Origin: CAVTQY01 sp963736975
GTDB taxonomy: Bacteria > Pseudomonadota > Alphaproteobacteria > Acetobacterales > Acetobacteraceae
Direction of reading: 5' to 3'
Assembly: GCA_963736975.1 (NCBI GenBank)
Contig: CAVTQY010000002.1
Coordinates: forward strand, 868,001 to 932,000
DNA: 64,000 nucleotides
Within the stretch, counting starts at the first letter, position 1. Every line of letters starts with the position of its first letter. The notes under the pieces are model-generated. The model worked only from the letters and a program-made list of their open reading frames with translations. It was not told the origin of the DNA and did not search any database. Both the position numbers and the translations under genes were made by a program. Positions 35,605 to 43,884 of the stretch are shown piece by piece.

Positions 35605-36615
35605 GTGCTGAAATACCTGACCCGACGGACGCTGGAAGTGGCGCTGACGCTGCTTCTGGCGTCCTTCGTCGTGTTCATGGTGACCGAGTTCTCACCCGGC
35701 AACGTGGCGCGCAAGACGCTGGGACCGTTCGCGACGGAGCAGCAGGTCGATATCCTGTATGACAGGCTGCACCTGAACGATCCGCTGCTGGTGCGCTACG
35801 TGCGGTGGCTCGGGGTGTTGACGGGTCTGCAAGCCGATCCGCTGCAGGACCCGGCGCTCGAGCTGCACTTCACCGACCCGCGCGGCGCCCGGTATTTCGG
35901 TAATTTCGGCTATTCCACGCTGTATAAAGAACCCGTCAACGACGTGCTGTGGGACCGGCTCGCCAATACGGCGTTGCTGGCCGGACTCGCCTTCGCGGTC
36001 ATCATCCCGCTCTCGATGCTGCTCGGCATCATCGCCGGAATGCGGGCCGGGAGTGCGGTGGATCGCGGGGTCTCCTCGCTGTCGATCGTGATGACCTCGA
36101 TACCGGAGTTTGCCCTCGGCGTGACCCTGGTCGCAGTCTTCGTCGTCACGCTGCGCTGGCTGCCCGGCACCAGCCCGCTCGACCCGTCAACGGGGTGGTC
36201 GATCGCCAGCCAGCTCGTGCTGCCGGTGGCGACGCTGGCGATCTACGACGCCGGTTATGTTGCGCGGATGGTGCGGAGTTCCATGGCCGAGGTGATGACG
36301 CGGCCTTACATCCGTACAGCCGTGCTGAAGGGTCTGCCGCGTCGCACGGTGATCCTGCGGCACGCGCTGCGCAATGCGATGATCGCGCCGTTCACCGTGA
36401 TGCTGCTGCAGATCAACTGGCTGATCGGCGGCGTGGTGGTAACCGAGCTGGTGTTCGGCTATCCGGGCTTCGGCCGCATGTTGCTCGACGCGGCGCTGTT
36501 CGGCGATATTTCCCTGATCGAGGCCGCGACGTTGATCGCGCTTCTGGTGGCGACAGCGACGCAGTTGCTGAGCGATATCGGCTATCACGTTCTCGATCCG
36601 CAGAGCCGCCGATGA
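35605..36615 (+). CDS. ABC transporter permease, DppB-like
   Basis: 336-aa inner-membrane permease of the peptide/nickel/opine type. It has an N-terminal helix LEVALTLLLASFVVFMV, a long periplasmic segment (about 35-110) containing NFGYSTLYKEPVNDVLWDRL, then five helices, and the family motif PRRTVILRHALRNAMIAPFTV. GTG at 35605, ten bases after the binding-protein stop, gives the normal DppB N-terminus; the upstream open frame overlaps that gene. Overlaps the next permease by ATGA. Confidence 0.85.
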   Translation: MLKYLTRRTLEVALTLLLASFVVFMVTEFSPGNVARKTLGPFATEQQVDILYDRLHLNDPLLVRYVRWLGVLTGLQADPLQDPALELHFTDPRGARYFGNFGYSTLYKEPVNDVLWDRLANTALLAGLAFAVIIPLSMLLGIIAGMRAGSAVDRGVSSLSIVMTSIPEFALGVTLVAVFVVTLRWLPGTSPLDPSTGWSIASQLVLPVATLAIYDAGYVARMVRSSMAEVMTRPYIRTAVLKGLPRRTVILRHALRNAMIAPFTVMLLQINWLIGGVVVTELVFGYPGFGRMLLDAALFGDISLIEAATLIALLVATATQLLSDIGYHVLDPQSRR

Positions 36616-37493
36616 GCGTAACGGCACCCGCGCCCGGGCTTATCGAAGTCGAGGCCGCGGAGCGCGAGGCGCCCGGACTGCTGCGGCGGCTGCCGACCTC
36701 GCGCGTGGCGATGGTGGGCCTGTCCATCATCCTGTTCTGGGTACTGCTCGCCATCCTGGCGCCGGTGCTGCCGTTGCAGTCGCCGAACGTGCAGGACTAT
36801 GTCGCCATCGCGCATCCGGGTTCCAGCGCGCGGCATTGGCTCGGCGTCGATCCGCTGGGGCGCGATATCCTGTCGCGTCTGGTGTGGGGCGCGCGCACCG
36901 TGCTGGCGATCGCGCCGGCCGCTGTCCTGGTCGCTTACGTGGTCGGCTGCACGATGGGCCTGTTGGCCGGCTACTACCGCGGCTGGGTCGATGTGGTGGT
37001 GAGCCGTATATCCGATGTGATCCTGGCGTTTCCGGTCGTCGTTCTCTACGTCATCCTGATCGCCAATATCGGCCCCTCGGCGCTCAACATCGTGGTGGCC
37101 GCGGTGCTCGCTTCCGCCCCCGGGATCAGCCGCATCGTCCGCGGGCTGGTGTTGTCGCTGATGCACCAGGATTTCGTCGCTGCCGCCGAGCTGCGGCGTG
37201 AATCCGACCTGTACATCATGCTGGTGGAGCTGCTGCCGAACTGCCGTGGCCCGCTGATCACTGATTTCTGCCTCCGCCTGGGATATGTGACGATCGCCAT
37301 CGGCACGCTGGGATTCCTGGGCCTTGGTCTGCCGCCGCCGACGCCGGACTGGGGCGGCATGGTCAAGCAAGGCACGGCAATGCTCACCGTGTATCCGCAT
37401 ATGTCGCTCTATCCGGCCTTCGCGCTCGTCTCACTGGTGCTGGGTTTCAACCTGCTGGCTGACGGGCTCACCGAACTCTCGATGTCAGACTGA
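36612..37493 (+). CDS. ABC transporter permease, DppC-like
   Basis: 293-aa partner permease with an N-terminal cytoplasmic stretch, the HWLGVDPLGRDILSRLVWGAR motif typical of DppC/OppC, and the EAA-like region AAAELRRESDLYIMLVELLPN. Six hydrophobic helices are seen. ATG at 36612 overlaps the dppB-like stop. The ATPase gene begins two bases after its stop. Confidence 0.85.
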   Translation: MSVTAPAPGLIEVEAAEREAPGLLRRLPTSRVAMVGLSIILFWVLLAILAPVLPLQSPNVQDYVAIAHPGSSARHWLGVDPLGRDILSRLVWGARTVLAIAPAAVLVAYVVGCTMGLLAGYYRGWVDVVVSRISDVILAFPVVVLYVILIANIGPSALNIVVAAVLASAPGISRIVRGLVLSLMHQDFVAAAELRRESDLYIMLVELLPNCRGPLITDFCLRLGYVTIAIGTLGFLGLGLPPPTPDWGGMVKQGTAMLTVYPHMSLYPAFALVSLVLGFNLLADGLTELSMSD

Positions 37494-37495
37494 CC

Positions 37496-38692
37496 GTGCC
37501 CCTGCTATCCATCCAGAACCTGCGCGTCGAGTACCGGACCTCGGCGGGGCGGTTGGTGGTAATCCCGGATTTCTCGCTCGATATCGAGGCGGGCGAGAGT
37601 TTCGGACTTGTGGGCGAGTCCGGCTGCGGCAAATCCACCCTGCTGATGGCGATCATGGGCTATCTCGGCCGCAACGGCGCCATCCCGCAGGGGCGCATAC
37701 TGCTGGAGGGGCACGACCTCGTCGGGATGGGCGAAGCCGAGCTGCGGCGCATACGCGGCTCGCGCGTCGCCATCGTTTACCAGGAGCCGGCGACGGCGCT
37801 GAACCCGAGCCTGACGATCGGGCGCCAGCTCATGGAGGTGCCGTGCCTGCATGACGGCGCCTCGGACCATGAGGCGCGGCGGCTGGTCGCGCGCATGTTG
37901 GGCGACGTGCATCTGCCGAACCCGGAATCGGTGATGCGCCGCTATCCGCATCAGATCTCCGGCGGGCAGAAGCAGCGCGTGGTGCTGGCGATGGCGTTGC
38001 TGGCGAACCCGGCGCTGTTGCTGCTCGACGAGCCGACCACGGGGCTGGATGTCACGGTCGCTGCATCGGTGCTCGATCTGGTCAACGAGCTGCGGCAAAA
38101 ATACCGCACCGCGCTTGTGTATGTGTCGCACAATCTGGGCGTGATCGCGCAGGTCTGCGACCGCGTGGGCGTGATGTATGCGGGCGAGATGGTGGAGACG
38201 GCGCCGGTGCGGGCGCTGTTTGCGGCGCCGCGGCATCCCTATACGCGCGGATTGATGGCGTCGCTGCCGGGGCTGGATGCAGACAAGCGTGCGGCGCCGC
38301 TGATCCCGATCCCGGGCACCGTGCCGACCCCGTCCGCCGCCAGGCAGGGCTGTGCCTTCGCGCCGCGCTGCGCTGATGTGCGCGAGGCGATGTGCTGCGC
38401 CGGCGCCATCCCGATGGAGCGGTCTGCTGCGGACCATCTGGTCCGTTGCGTCAGGTTCGAACCAGTTGCAGGCGCGCCGTGCTATCGCCGGCGTAACCGG
38501 CGCCGAGGCCGGCGAGGCCGGCGAGATCGTGCTGGAGACGCATGCGCTGAGCCGCGTGTTCAAGCTGGGTCACGCTCGTTTGGTTGCAAACGAGGCGCTG
38601 GACCTGTCGGCGCGGCGGGGACGCGTGCTGGCGATCGTCGGCGAGTCGGGCTCGGGCAAGACCACCTTCGCCCGTATTCTGGCCGGGCTTGA
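37496..38692 (+). CDS. ABC transporter ATP-binding protein, DppD-like; probably N-terminal half of a fused ATPase
   Basis: Oligopeptide-type ATPase. Walker A is GESGCGKST (about residues 41-49), Q-loop VYQEPATALNP, signature ISGGQKQR, Walker B LLLLDEPTTGLDVT, H-loop YVSHN, and the OppD-type C-terminal cysteine region PGCAFAPRC-like around residue 280. Real family similarity ends near 38460 at HLVRCVRFE; the remaining residues to 38692 are arginine-rich nonsense overlapping the second ATPase. One frame over, coding continues directly into that second ATPase, so the two were probably one polypeptide (about 680 aa, tandem ATPases as in GsiA/YejF) split by a one-base shift near 38455-38470. Starts with GTG two bases after the permease stop. 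Confidence 0.78.
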   Translation: MPLLSIQNLRVEYRTSAGRLVVIPDFSLDIEAGESFGLVGESGCGKSTLLMAIMGYLGRNGAIPQGRILLEGHDLVGMGEAELRRIRGSRVAIVYQEPATALNPSLTIGRQLMEVPCLHDGASDHEARRLVARMLGDVHLPNPESVMRRYPHQISGGQKQRVVLAMALLANPALLLLDEPTTGLDVTVAASVLDLVNELRQKYRTALVYVSHNLGVIAQVCDRVGVMYAGEMVETAPVRALFAAPRHPYTRGLMASLPGLDADKRAAPLIPIPGTVPTPSAARQGCAFAPRCADVREAMCCAGAIPMERSAADHLVRCVRFEPVAGAPCYRRRNRRRGRRGRRDRAGDACAEPRVQAGSRSFGCKRGAGPVGAAGTRAGDRRRVGLGQDHLRPYSGRA

Positions 38693-39539
38693 CCGCGCGA
38701 GCGGGGGAACGCTTCGTTTCAAGGGCAACGATATCGGCCGGACGCTGGTGCGTCGCCGCGATCCGGCCCAGGTCGCAGCGATCCAGATGGTGTTCCAGAA
38801 TCCCGATGCGACGTTGAACCCGTCGCACGCGGTGGGCCGGCCGTTACGGCGCGCGCTGCGCCGGTTCGGCGTGGCGCGCCGGCGCGCCGAGGTGGAACAG
38901 CGCCTGCGGGCGCTGCTTGACATGGTGCGGCTGCAGCCTGCCGTGCGTCATTCGCTGCCGCGCCAGCTCTCCGGCGGGCAGAAGCAGCGCATCGCCATCG
39001 CGCGCGCCTTTGCCGGCAACCCCGAGCTGCTGATCGCCGATGAGCCGGTGTCGTCGCTCGATGTTTCCGTGCAGGCCGCGGTGGTGAACCTGCTGCTGCG
39101 CATCCAGGCCGAGAACCGCACGACGATGGTTTTCATCAGCCACGACCTCGTGCTGGTTCGTTATTTGGCGGACGAAGTCGTCGTAATGTATCTGGGCCGG
39201 GTGATGGAAAGCGGCCCGGTCGCCGCGTTGTTCAGCCCGCCCTATCATCCCTATACCGAAGCGCTGTTGTCGGCGGTGCCGCTGCCCGACCCGTCCGCCC
39301 TGTCCACGCGCATCCATCTGCAAGGAGAAATCCCGAGCCCGATCAATCCTTCGCCCGGCTGCCGTTTTGCCGGCCGCTGCCCGCGCAAGCTGGGCTCGGT
39401 TTGCGACACCGTTCCCCCCGCGGGGCACGAAGCGGCTGACGGCCATCTTATCTTCTGTCACATCCCGCCGGAGGAGCTGCGGCGGCTGCAGGCACCGTTC
39501 GGGCGCACCGTCGAACTCGCCGGGGCAGTCGGCGGATAA
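38529..39539 (+). CDS. ABC transporter ATP-binding protein, DppF-like; probably C-terminal half of a fused ATPase
   Basis: Second ATPase domain with Walker A GESGSGKTT, Q-loop MVFQNPDATLNP, signature LSGGQKQR, Walker B LLIADEPVSSLDVS, H-loop ISHDL and the C-terminal SPGCRFAGRCP cysteine motif that in oligopeptide importers binds an iron-sulfur cluster. The frame is open from 38352 and joins the first ATPase after a probable one-base error near 38460. If it is a separate gene, the first suitable start is GTG at 38529. Pairs with the DppBC-like permeases and the Tat-exported binding protein. Confidence 0.78.
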   Translation: MLETHALSRVFKLGHARLVANEALDLSARRGRVLAIVGESGSGKTTFARILAGLDRASGGTLRFKGNDIGRTLVRRRDPAQVAAIQMVFQNPDATLNPSHAVGRPLRRALRRFGVARRRAEVEQRLRALLDMVRLQPAVRHSLPRQLSGGQKQRIAIARAFAGNPELLIADEPVSSLDVSVQAAVVNLLLRIQAENRTTMVFISHDLVLVRYLADEVVVMYLGRVMESGPVAALFSPPYHPYTEALLSAVPLPDPSALSTRIHLQGEIPSPINPSPGCRFAGRCPRKLGSVCDTVPPAGHEAADGHLIFCHIPPEELRRLQAPFGRTVELAGAVGG

Positions 39540-39545
39540 TCCCTC

Positions 39546-40358
39546 ATGTCCGAGGGACAACTGGATCTGTTCGCCGGCGCAGGGTTCCATGCCGAGACTT
39601 CCGTGTCGGGTCCGGTCGATCAACTACGTCTTGACCCGGCCACACTCGGTGACGGCGCCTTGATCGATGCGCTTCCGCGAGCATCGCTCGCCGATTGCCG
39701 CGCGCTCGCGGCGGAAACTGTGCGGCGCCGGCTCCTCCAGGCAATTCCCGCGCTGGGGGCGCTCTGCCGTCGTTTCAAGGGCTTCGGCGTCGAGCACGCT
39801 GTACCGGAGCAGACCGCGGCTCTTGCGGCATTTGCCGCAATCGGCGGGCGGGAGGCAGCCGATGCGGTGGCGCAAGTCCTGGCGGACCATGTGGTTCAGG
39901 GACCAGGACTGCGAGATGCTGTCGCTGTCGCCGCGCGGTTGAGCGCAACAGTTCCGCGTGACGTACTCGTATCGCTGCTTCGGCACGCTGCCCCGGAGAT
40001 CCGCGCCGACGCTTGCCGATGTGCCCGTCCCTGGCCGGAGGTCGTTACTCTCGTTGTCGAGCTTCTCTCCGACCTCAACGACAGCGTTGCCAGGGCCGCC
40101 GCCTTTGCGCTCGGACGGATGGGGCGGCCCGAGAGCCTGCCGGTTCTGTTGCGTCTGTTGCGCGAGACTCCCTCGACGGAGGCGATCGAAGCCGTCTCCG
40201 GGGTCGCCAATGACGAATGTCTGGTTCTGTTGGGCCGCGTTGCGCGGACCAGGCCGGACCTGGCGGAGACGGTGCTGTCGGCGCTGGACAGCACCGATGC
40301 GCCGCGAGCCGCACAGATCGCGGCGGCAGTGCGGCGATCAGCGGCGCAGGGCGAGTGA
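39546..40358 (+). CDS. HEAT-repeat domain protein
   Basis: 270-aa protein of helical repeats, clearest from about residue 140: VLVSLLRHAAPEIRADACRC, VVELLSDLNDSVARAAAFALG and LPVLLRLLRETPSTEAIEAV, each of about 30 residues in HEAT/PBS-lyase-like style. There is no signal peptide or catalytic motif. It starts six bases after the ATPase stop, so may be co-transcribed with the transporter, but its role is unknown. It converges with the DUF190 gene. Confidence 0.65.
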   Translation: MSEGQLDLFAGAGFHAETSVSGPVDQLRLDPATLGDGALIDALPRASLADCRALAAETVRRRLLQAIPALGALCRRFKGFGVEHAVPEQTAALAAFAAIGGREAADAVAQVLADHVVQGPGLRDAVAVAARLSATVPRDVLVSLLRHAAPEIRADACRCARPWPEVVTLVVELLSDLNDSVARAAAFALGRMGRPESLPVLLRLLRETPSTEAIEAVSGVANDECLVLLGRVARTRPDLAETVLSALDSTDAPRAAQIAAAVRRSAAQGE

Positions 40359-40369
40359 TGAGCGATCGA

Positions 40370-40696
40370 TCACTCGGTGGGGTGTGGCTGCGTTGCTCGC
40401 CAGCAGATGATATGGTTCGCTGGTACGATCTCGGTCACCAGCTTCATTGCAGCCTCCGCGACCGGCGGGCGATCGAAGTACTCGATTACCAGCGGCAGGT
40501 CCACGTTGAGCCGCAGTATGTCCGCCGCATGAACCTCGCCGGTGTCGCCGAAGCCGGCGATGCCGCGAAAAACGGTCACGCCTTGCACCCGATGCTGATC
40601 ATGCAGGATGTTGAGAACTTCCTGCATCAGGGTCTTGCGTTTCCCATGCTCAGCTTCCCGCAGGTAGATGCGGACGACCATTACCTCGTTGTCCAC
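40370..40696 (-). CDS. DUF190 domain protein (PII-like), fluoride-associated
   Basis: 108-aa protein with the DUF190 pattern VRIYLREAEHGKRKTLMQEVL, GVTVFRGIAGFG and LPLVIEYFDRP. The fold is related to PII/CutA trimers. DUF190 genes often sit beside crcB, as here (12 bases downstream of crcB). The role is not established; a regulatory or nucleotide-sensing partner of the fluoride channel is likely. It is the last gene of the riboswitch-headed run. Confidence 0.85.
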   Translation of the reverse strand: MDNEVMVVRIYLREAEHGKRKTLMQEVLNILHDQHRVQGVTVFRGIAGFGDTGEVHAADILRLNVDLPLVIEYFDRPPVAEAAMKLVTEIVPANHIICWRATQPHPTE

Positions 40697-40708
40697 GCCC
40701 GTCCCTCC

Positions 40709-41092
40709 CTACAGATTACGTGCGATATAGGCGCCTCCAAAGGCGCAAAGGAAGCCCAGCCCCACCGACAGAGCCATATACAGGATAGCCCGGCCCGGCT
40801 CGCCTTGCTCCACGAGCAGCAAGGATTCCATCGCAAAGGTGGAGAAGGTCGTAAATCCGCCCAGTCCACCCGTCAAAATGCCGGTGCGCAACGCCGGCGA
40901 GATAGTCAGCCGTTCCAGCGTCTCAATGAAAAGAAAGCCCATCAGAAACGAGCCCAGCAGGTTGATGCTGAGCGTGGCATACGGAAAATCCCGTCCGTAG
41001 ATCGTTTGCACTAAATTCGTCATCGCATACCGAGCCCAGCAGCCGAGCGTACCGCCGACTGCAATCGCGAGATAGGTCCACACGCGCTGCAA
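40709..41092 (-). CDS. crcB: Fluoride channel CrcB/Fluc
   Basis: 127-aa four-helix membrane protein that dimerises in antiparallel form to export fluoride. Diagnostic motifs: GGTLGCWARY (residues 13-22), INLLGSFLMGFLF (conserved Asn of the pore) and GGLGGFTTFSTFAME (break in helix 3, Phe-box and sodium site). Length is normal. It lies 18 bases after the hydrogenase-4-like subunit B gene and is co-directional with the whole run headed by a fluoride riboswitch at 48591-48654. Confidence 0.95.
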   Translation of the reverse strand: MQRVWTYLAIAVGGTLGCWARYAMTNLVQTIYGRDFPYATLSINLLGSFLMGFLFIETLERLTISPALRTGILTGGLGGFTTFSTFAMESLLLVEQGEPGRAILYMALSVGLGFLCAFGGAYIARNL

Positions 41093-41110
41093 CTACCCTT
41101 TCGCTTTGTT

Positions 41111-43106
41111 CTATAAGAGGGCGAGGCCAAGTATCACCACCAGCAACAACCCGATCAGTCCCAGATAAAAGTTGAGATGGCCCGACTGCAGCGCAGCAAT
41201 TCGATCAGAGACCGCGCGCACGAGCCGAATCGCCGGGGTGAAGAGATAGGGCCCGAAGACGGGGGCGACATCGTGGCTGAATGTCAACCGGGTGACGAAA
41301 TACTCCCTGGCCGTCGACTCCCGGCCCGTCTCGATCCGAGGACGGTAGATGAAGCTATAGAACGTCCTCAGAGCATTGGAGAACGTCAGGGCCGTGGTGG
41401 CCGTGCGCGCCGGATCCTGTTGCACACCACCATACCAGACGGCCGCCCGTCGAACTGGGAAGCGCCGGCTTACGAGAATCATGCCGATCGGCAACAAGGC
41501 AAGCAGCGGCATCACGATCACCAGCAGGCTCGGCGAAATGAACGCGAATTTGGCGGTCAGCGGCACCAGCAGCAAGCCGTCATGCATGCGCGCCGCGCTG
41601 TCGGTGCCGAACTGACTGCTGGTGGCCACGGTAAGTGAGCCGAGCCATGCCGGCATTCCGACTGCGAGAGCCAGCACCGCGGCACCGAGCAGCCCGACAG
41701 CCACCGCCATTCCGCTAGTCACCCGCCCGGTTCCGTTGTTCGCTCCACCGAGCAAACCAATGCCCAGCACCTTGACGAAAGTCGCCAGGGCAACCGCCGC
41801 GGTCAGCGCAAGGCCAGCGCCGGCCAGCGCCAATACGAGGCGACCGCCAAGGCCCGGCAGATGGAAGCCCTGGAAGACGGTCTGGAAGATGAACCACTCG
41901 CTGACGAAGCCGGCCTGCGGCGGCATTGCGGCGAGACTCATCGCGGCGAACAGCGCGCCCGCGCCGAATATCCAGGAGCTGCGCTTGGCAACGAGCGAAT
42001 GACGGATCGTGTACGCGCCGGTGGCCATGAAGACGCCGTCTGCGGTGAGAAACAAGCCGCCTTTGGCGAGCGCGTGTCCAGCGAGATGCAGGAGCGACAC
42101 CGTCCAGGCGAGACCGGCAAGATCGGCCAGGCCACTCTGCCGGAACATGATTGCCGCGCCGAGGCTGGCAACCGCGATCGCCGCATTCTCCGCCGAAGAG
42201 AAGCTGAGCAGGGAACGCCAATCCTCCTGTTGGAACGCATACAGCACGGCGAGAATCGCGCTCGAGTACGCCGACCGCCACCACGAACGCGGCAAGCCCA
42301 TAGGTGCCGCTCGGCGCCGTCCCGGGCAGCCAGTTGAGCAGCGTGCGGCTCAGGCCAAAGAAGGCCGCGTTGAGGACGACGCCCGACAGCAGGGCTCCAG
42401 ATGCTCCGCTGCCCGAACCATAGGCCGCGGGAAACCACTCGTAGAACGGCAGCAGCCCGAGCTTCGCGCCGAAGCCGATCAGCAGCAGGATCCCCACAAT
42501 GACCTGAACCGGCACCGGCAGAGCTGGCGCGGCGCGCGCGAACGCATCGAACGACAGGCTTTGTGCCGGCAAAGCAACCAACAGGAGGGCGATGAGCAGA
42601 GCGATTGTCCCGACCTCCAGCATGCCAAGCATGAACAGCACCGGCATCCCCGGTGAGGGCGCAAGCCGCTCGCTCAAAATCATCAGCGCGCCGCCGAGAC
42701 TCATCAGTTCCCAGGCCAAAAGGAAAAACCCGCCATGCTGCAAGCCGAACACGCCGAGAGCGCCGAGCAGGGTGGCGGCAGCGCCGAACAGCCACGTCGC
42801 GCGCCCATCCCGCGCCGGGGTTGCCAGCAAGACGGCAAGCACGGCCGGCACAAGACCAAATCCCATGAGCCATAATGCCTCCGGCGCTATCCGGAAGCTC
42901 GCTGCCTCGCCAGCCATTTTGAGCGGGGTGGTCACCGCTGCGGTGCCATCAGGCAACGCGATGACCGCTGCCGCTATCCCTGCAACGCCACCGATGGCCA
43001 ACAGGATCCGCACGAGCGGCAGACCCCGCGCGCTCAATGCGAGGACACCGCCTGCAATCCACAACAGCGCCGCCGCGGCAACCAATTCATTCGACAACGC
43101 GGCCAC
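41111..43106 (-). pseudogene. Hydrogenase-4/NuoL-N-type proton-translocating subunit (HyfB-like), frameshifted
   Basis: Antiporter-like membrane subunit of about 665 codons, close to HyfB length, with 14 or more helices. The first frame (43106 to about 42265) has FFLLAWELMSLGG, LLIGFGAKLGLLPFYEWFPAAY (conserved Lys of the half-channel) and ends at AAFVVAVGVL. The other frame then continues SAILAVLYAFQQEDWRSLL, FSSAENAAI, LLHLAGHALAKGGLFL and the C-terminal part to 41111. The frame change lies near 42265. Members of this family move protons or sodium in complex I, Mrp and membrane-bound hydrogenases. It overlaps the ferredoxin/NuoB-like gene by 20 bases. The break is more likely a consensus error than decay, because both halves are well conserved. 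Confidence 0.78.
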
Positions 43107-43875
43107 CCTTTACGCGTTGTGGCGCGCGATCGAGGAACATCAACAAGGCCTGGATGATCGCCGCGGGGTTTGGTGGGCAACCGGGAAGATAGACATCGAC
43201 CGGAACGACACCGTCGAGTCCGTGGCCGCAAGCATACCCGCCTTCGGCGATGCCGCCGGAGACCGCGCAGGTGCCGACGGCCATCACCCAGCGTGGCTGC
43301 GGCATGGCTTCGTACGTGGCGCGCAGCGGCGCTTCCATGGCCCGGGTGACGGGCCCGGTGACCAGCAGGAGATCGGCGAAGCGAGGAGACGGAGTGAAGA
43401 AGATGCCGAGCCGGTGCAGGTTGTAAAATGGGTTGTTCAACCCCTGCAGCTCGGACTCGCAGCCGTTGCAAGAGCCAGCATCCACATGCCGGATGTGCAG
43501 GCTGCGACGAAAGCCGGCAATCGGCTGTCGCGAAGGCGCCGCTTCCGCTTCGGCGCTAGGCAAGCGAAGATCGTTGCGCATGCGCACGCCGAAGGCCCAA
43601 TCCCCGGACGGGCTCATCGCGCCCGTGGGGCATGCCTCGGTGCAGAGTTGGCAGACTACGCAGCGTCCGTAATCGATATCGAGAGCACCATCTTGTTGCC
43701 GGGTGGTGATCGCCACGGTGGGACAGATATCGGCGCAATCGCTGCATCCCTCGCTGCATCGCTCCGGATGGTAGCGCGGCATCCCAAGAACACCGCCTTG
43801 CCCGTGGTCGCCATCGGCCGGCCAGCCGGTGGTGGCCTTGCCTTTGGCGAGCCCGATCAGCGTCCACAGCGCCAT
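43087..43875 (-). CDS. Fused 2[4Fe-4S] ferredoxin / NuoB-like (HyfH-HyfI) subunit
   Basis: 262-aa electron-transfer subunit. Residues about 35-85 hold two ferredoxin clusters: C40, C44, C47, C51 and C72, C75, C78, C82 (CVVCQLCTEACP). From about residue 125 a NuoB/hydrogenase small-subunit domain follows, with GSCNGCESELQ, GTCAVSGG and LPGCPPNP giving the ligands of the N2-type proximal cluster. In E. coli Hyf and Hyc these are separate proteins; here they are one. It should carry electrons between a cytoplasmic donor and the large subunit. Located between the HyfG-like and HyfB-like genes. Confidence 0.88.
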   Translation of the reverse strand: MALWTLIGLAKGKATTGWPADGDHGQGGVLGMPRYHPERCSEGCSDCADICPTVAITTRQQDGALDIDYGRCVVCQLCTEACPTGAMSPSGDWAFGVRMRNDLRLPSAEAEAAPSRQPIAGFRRSLHIRHVDAGSCNGCESELQGLNNPFYNLHRLGIFFTPSPRFADLLLVTGPVTRAMEAPLRATYEAMPQPRWVMAVGTCAVSGGIAEGGYACGHGLDGVVPVDVYLPGCPPNPAAIIQALLMFLDRAPQRVKGGRVVE

Positions 43876-43884
43876 CGCTCGCTC

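Noticed and set aside
38440..38475. GGTTCGAACC-like text suggesting a tRNA T-arm
   Set aside because: It lies within ATPase coding sequence with no acceptor, D or anticodon stems around it.
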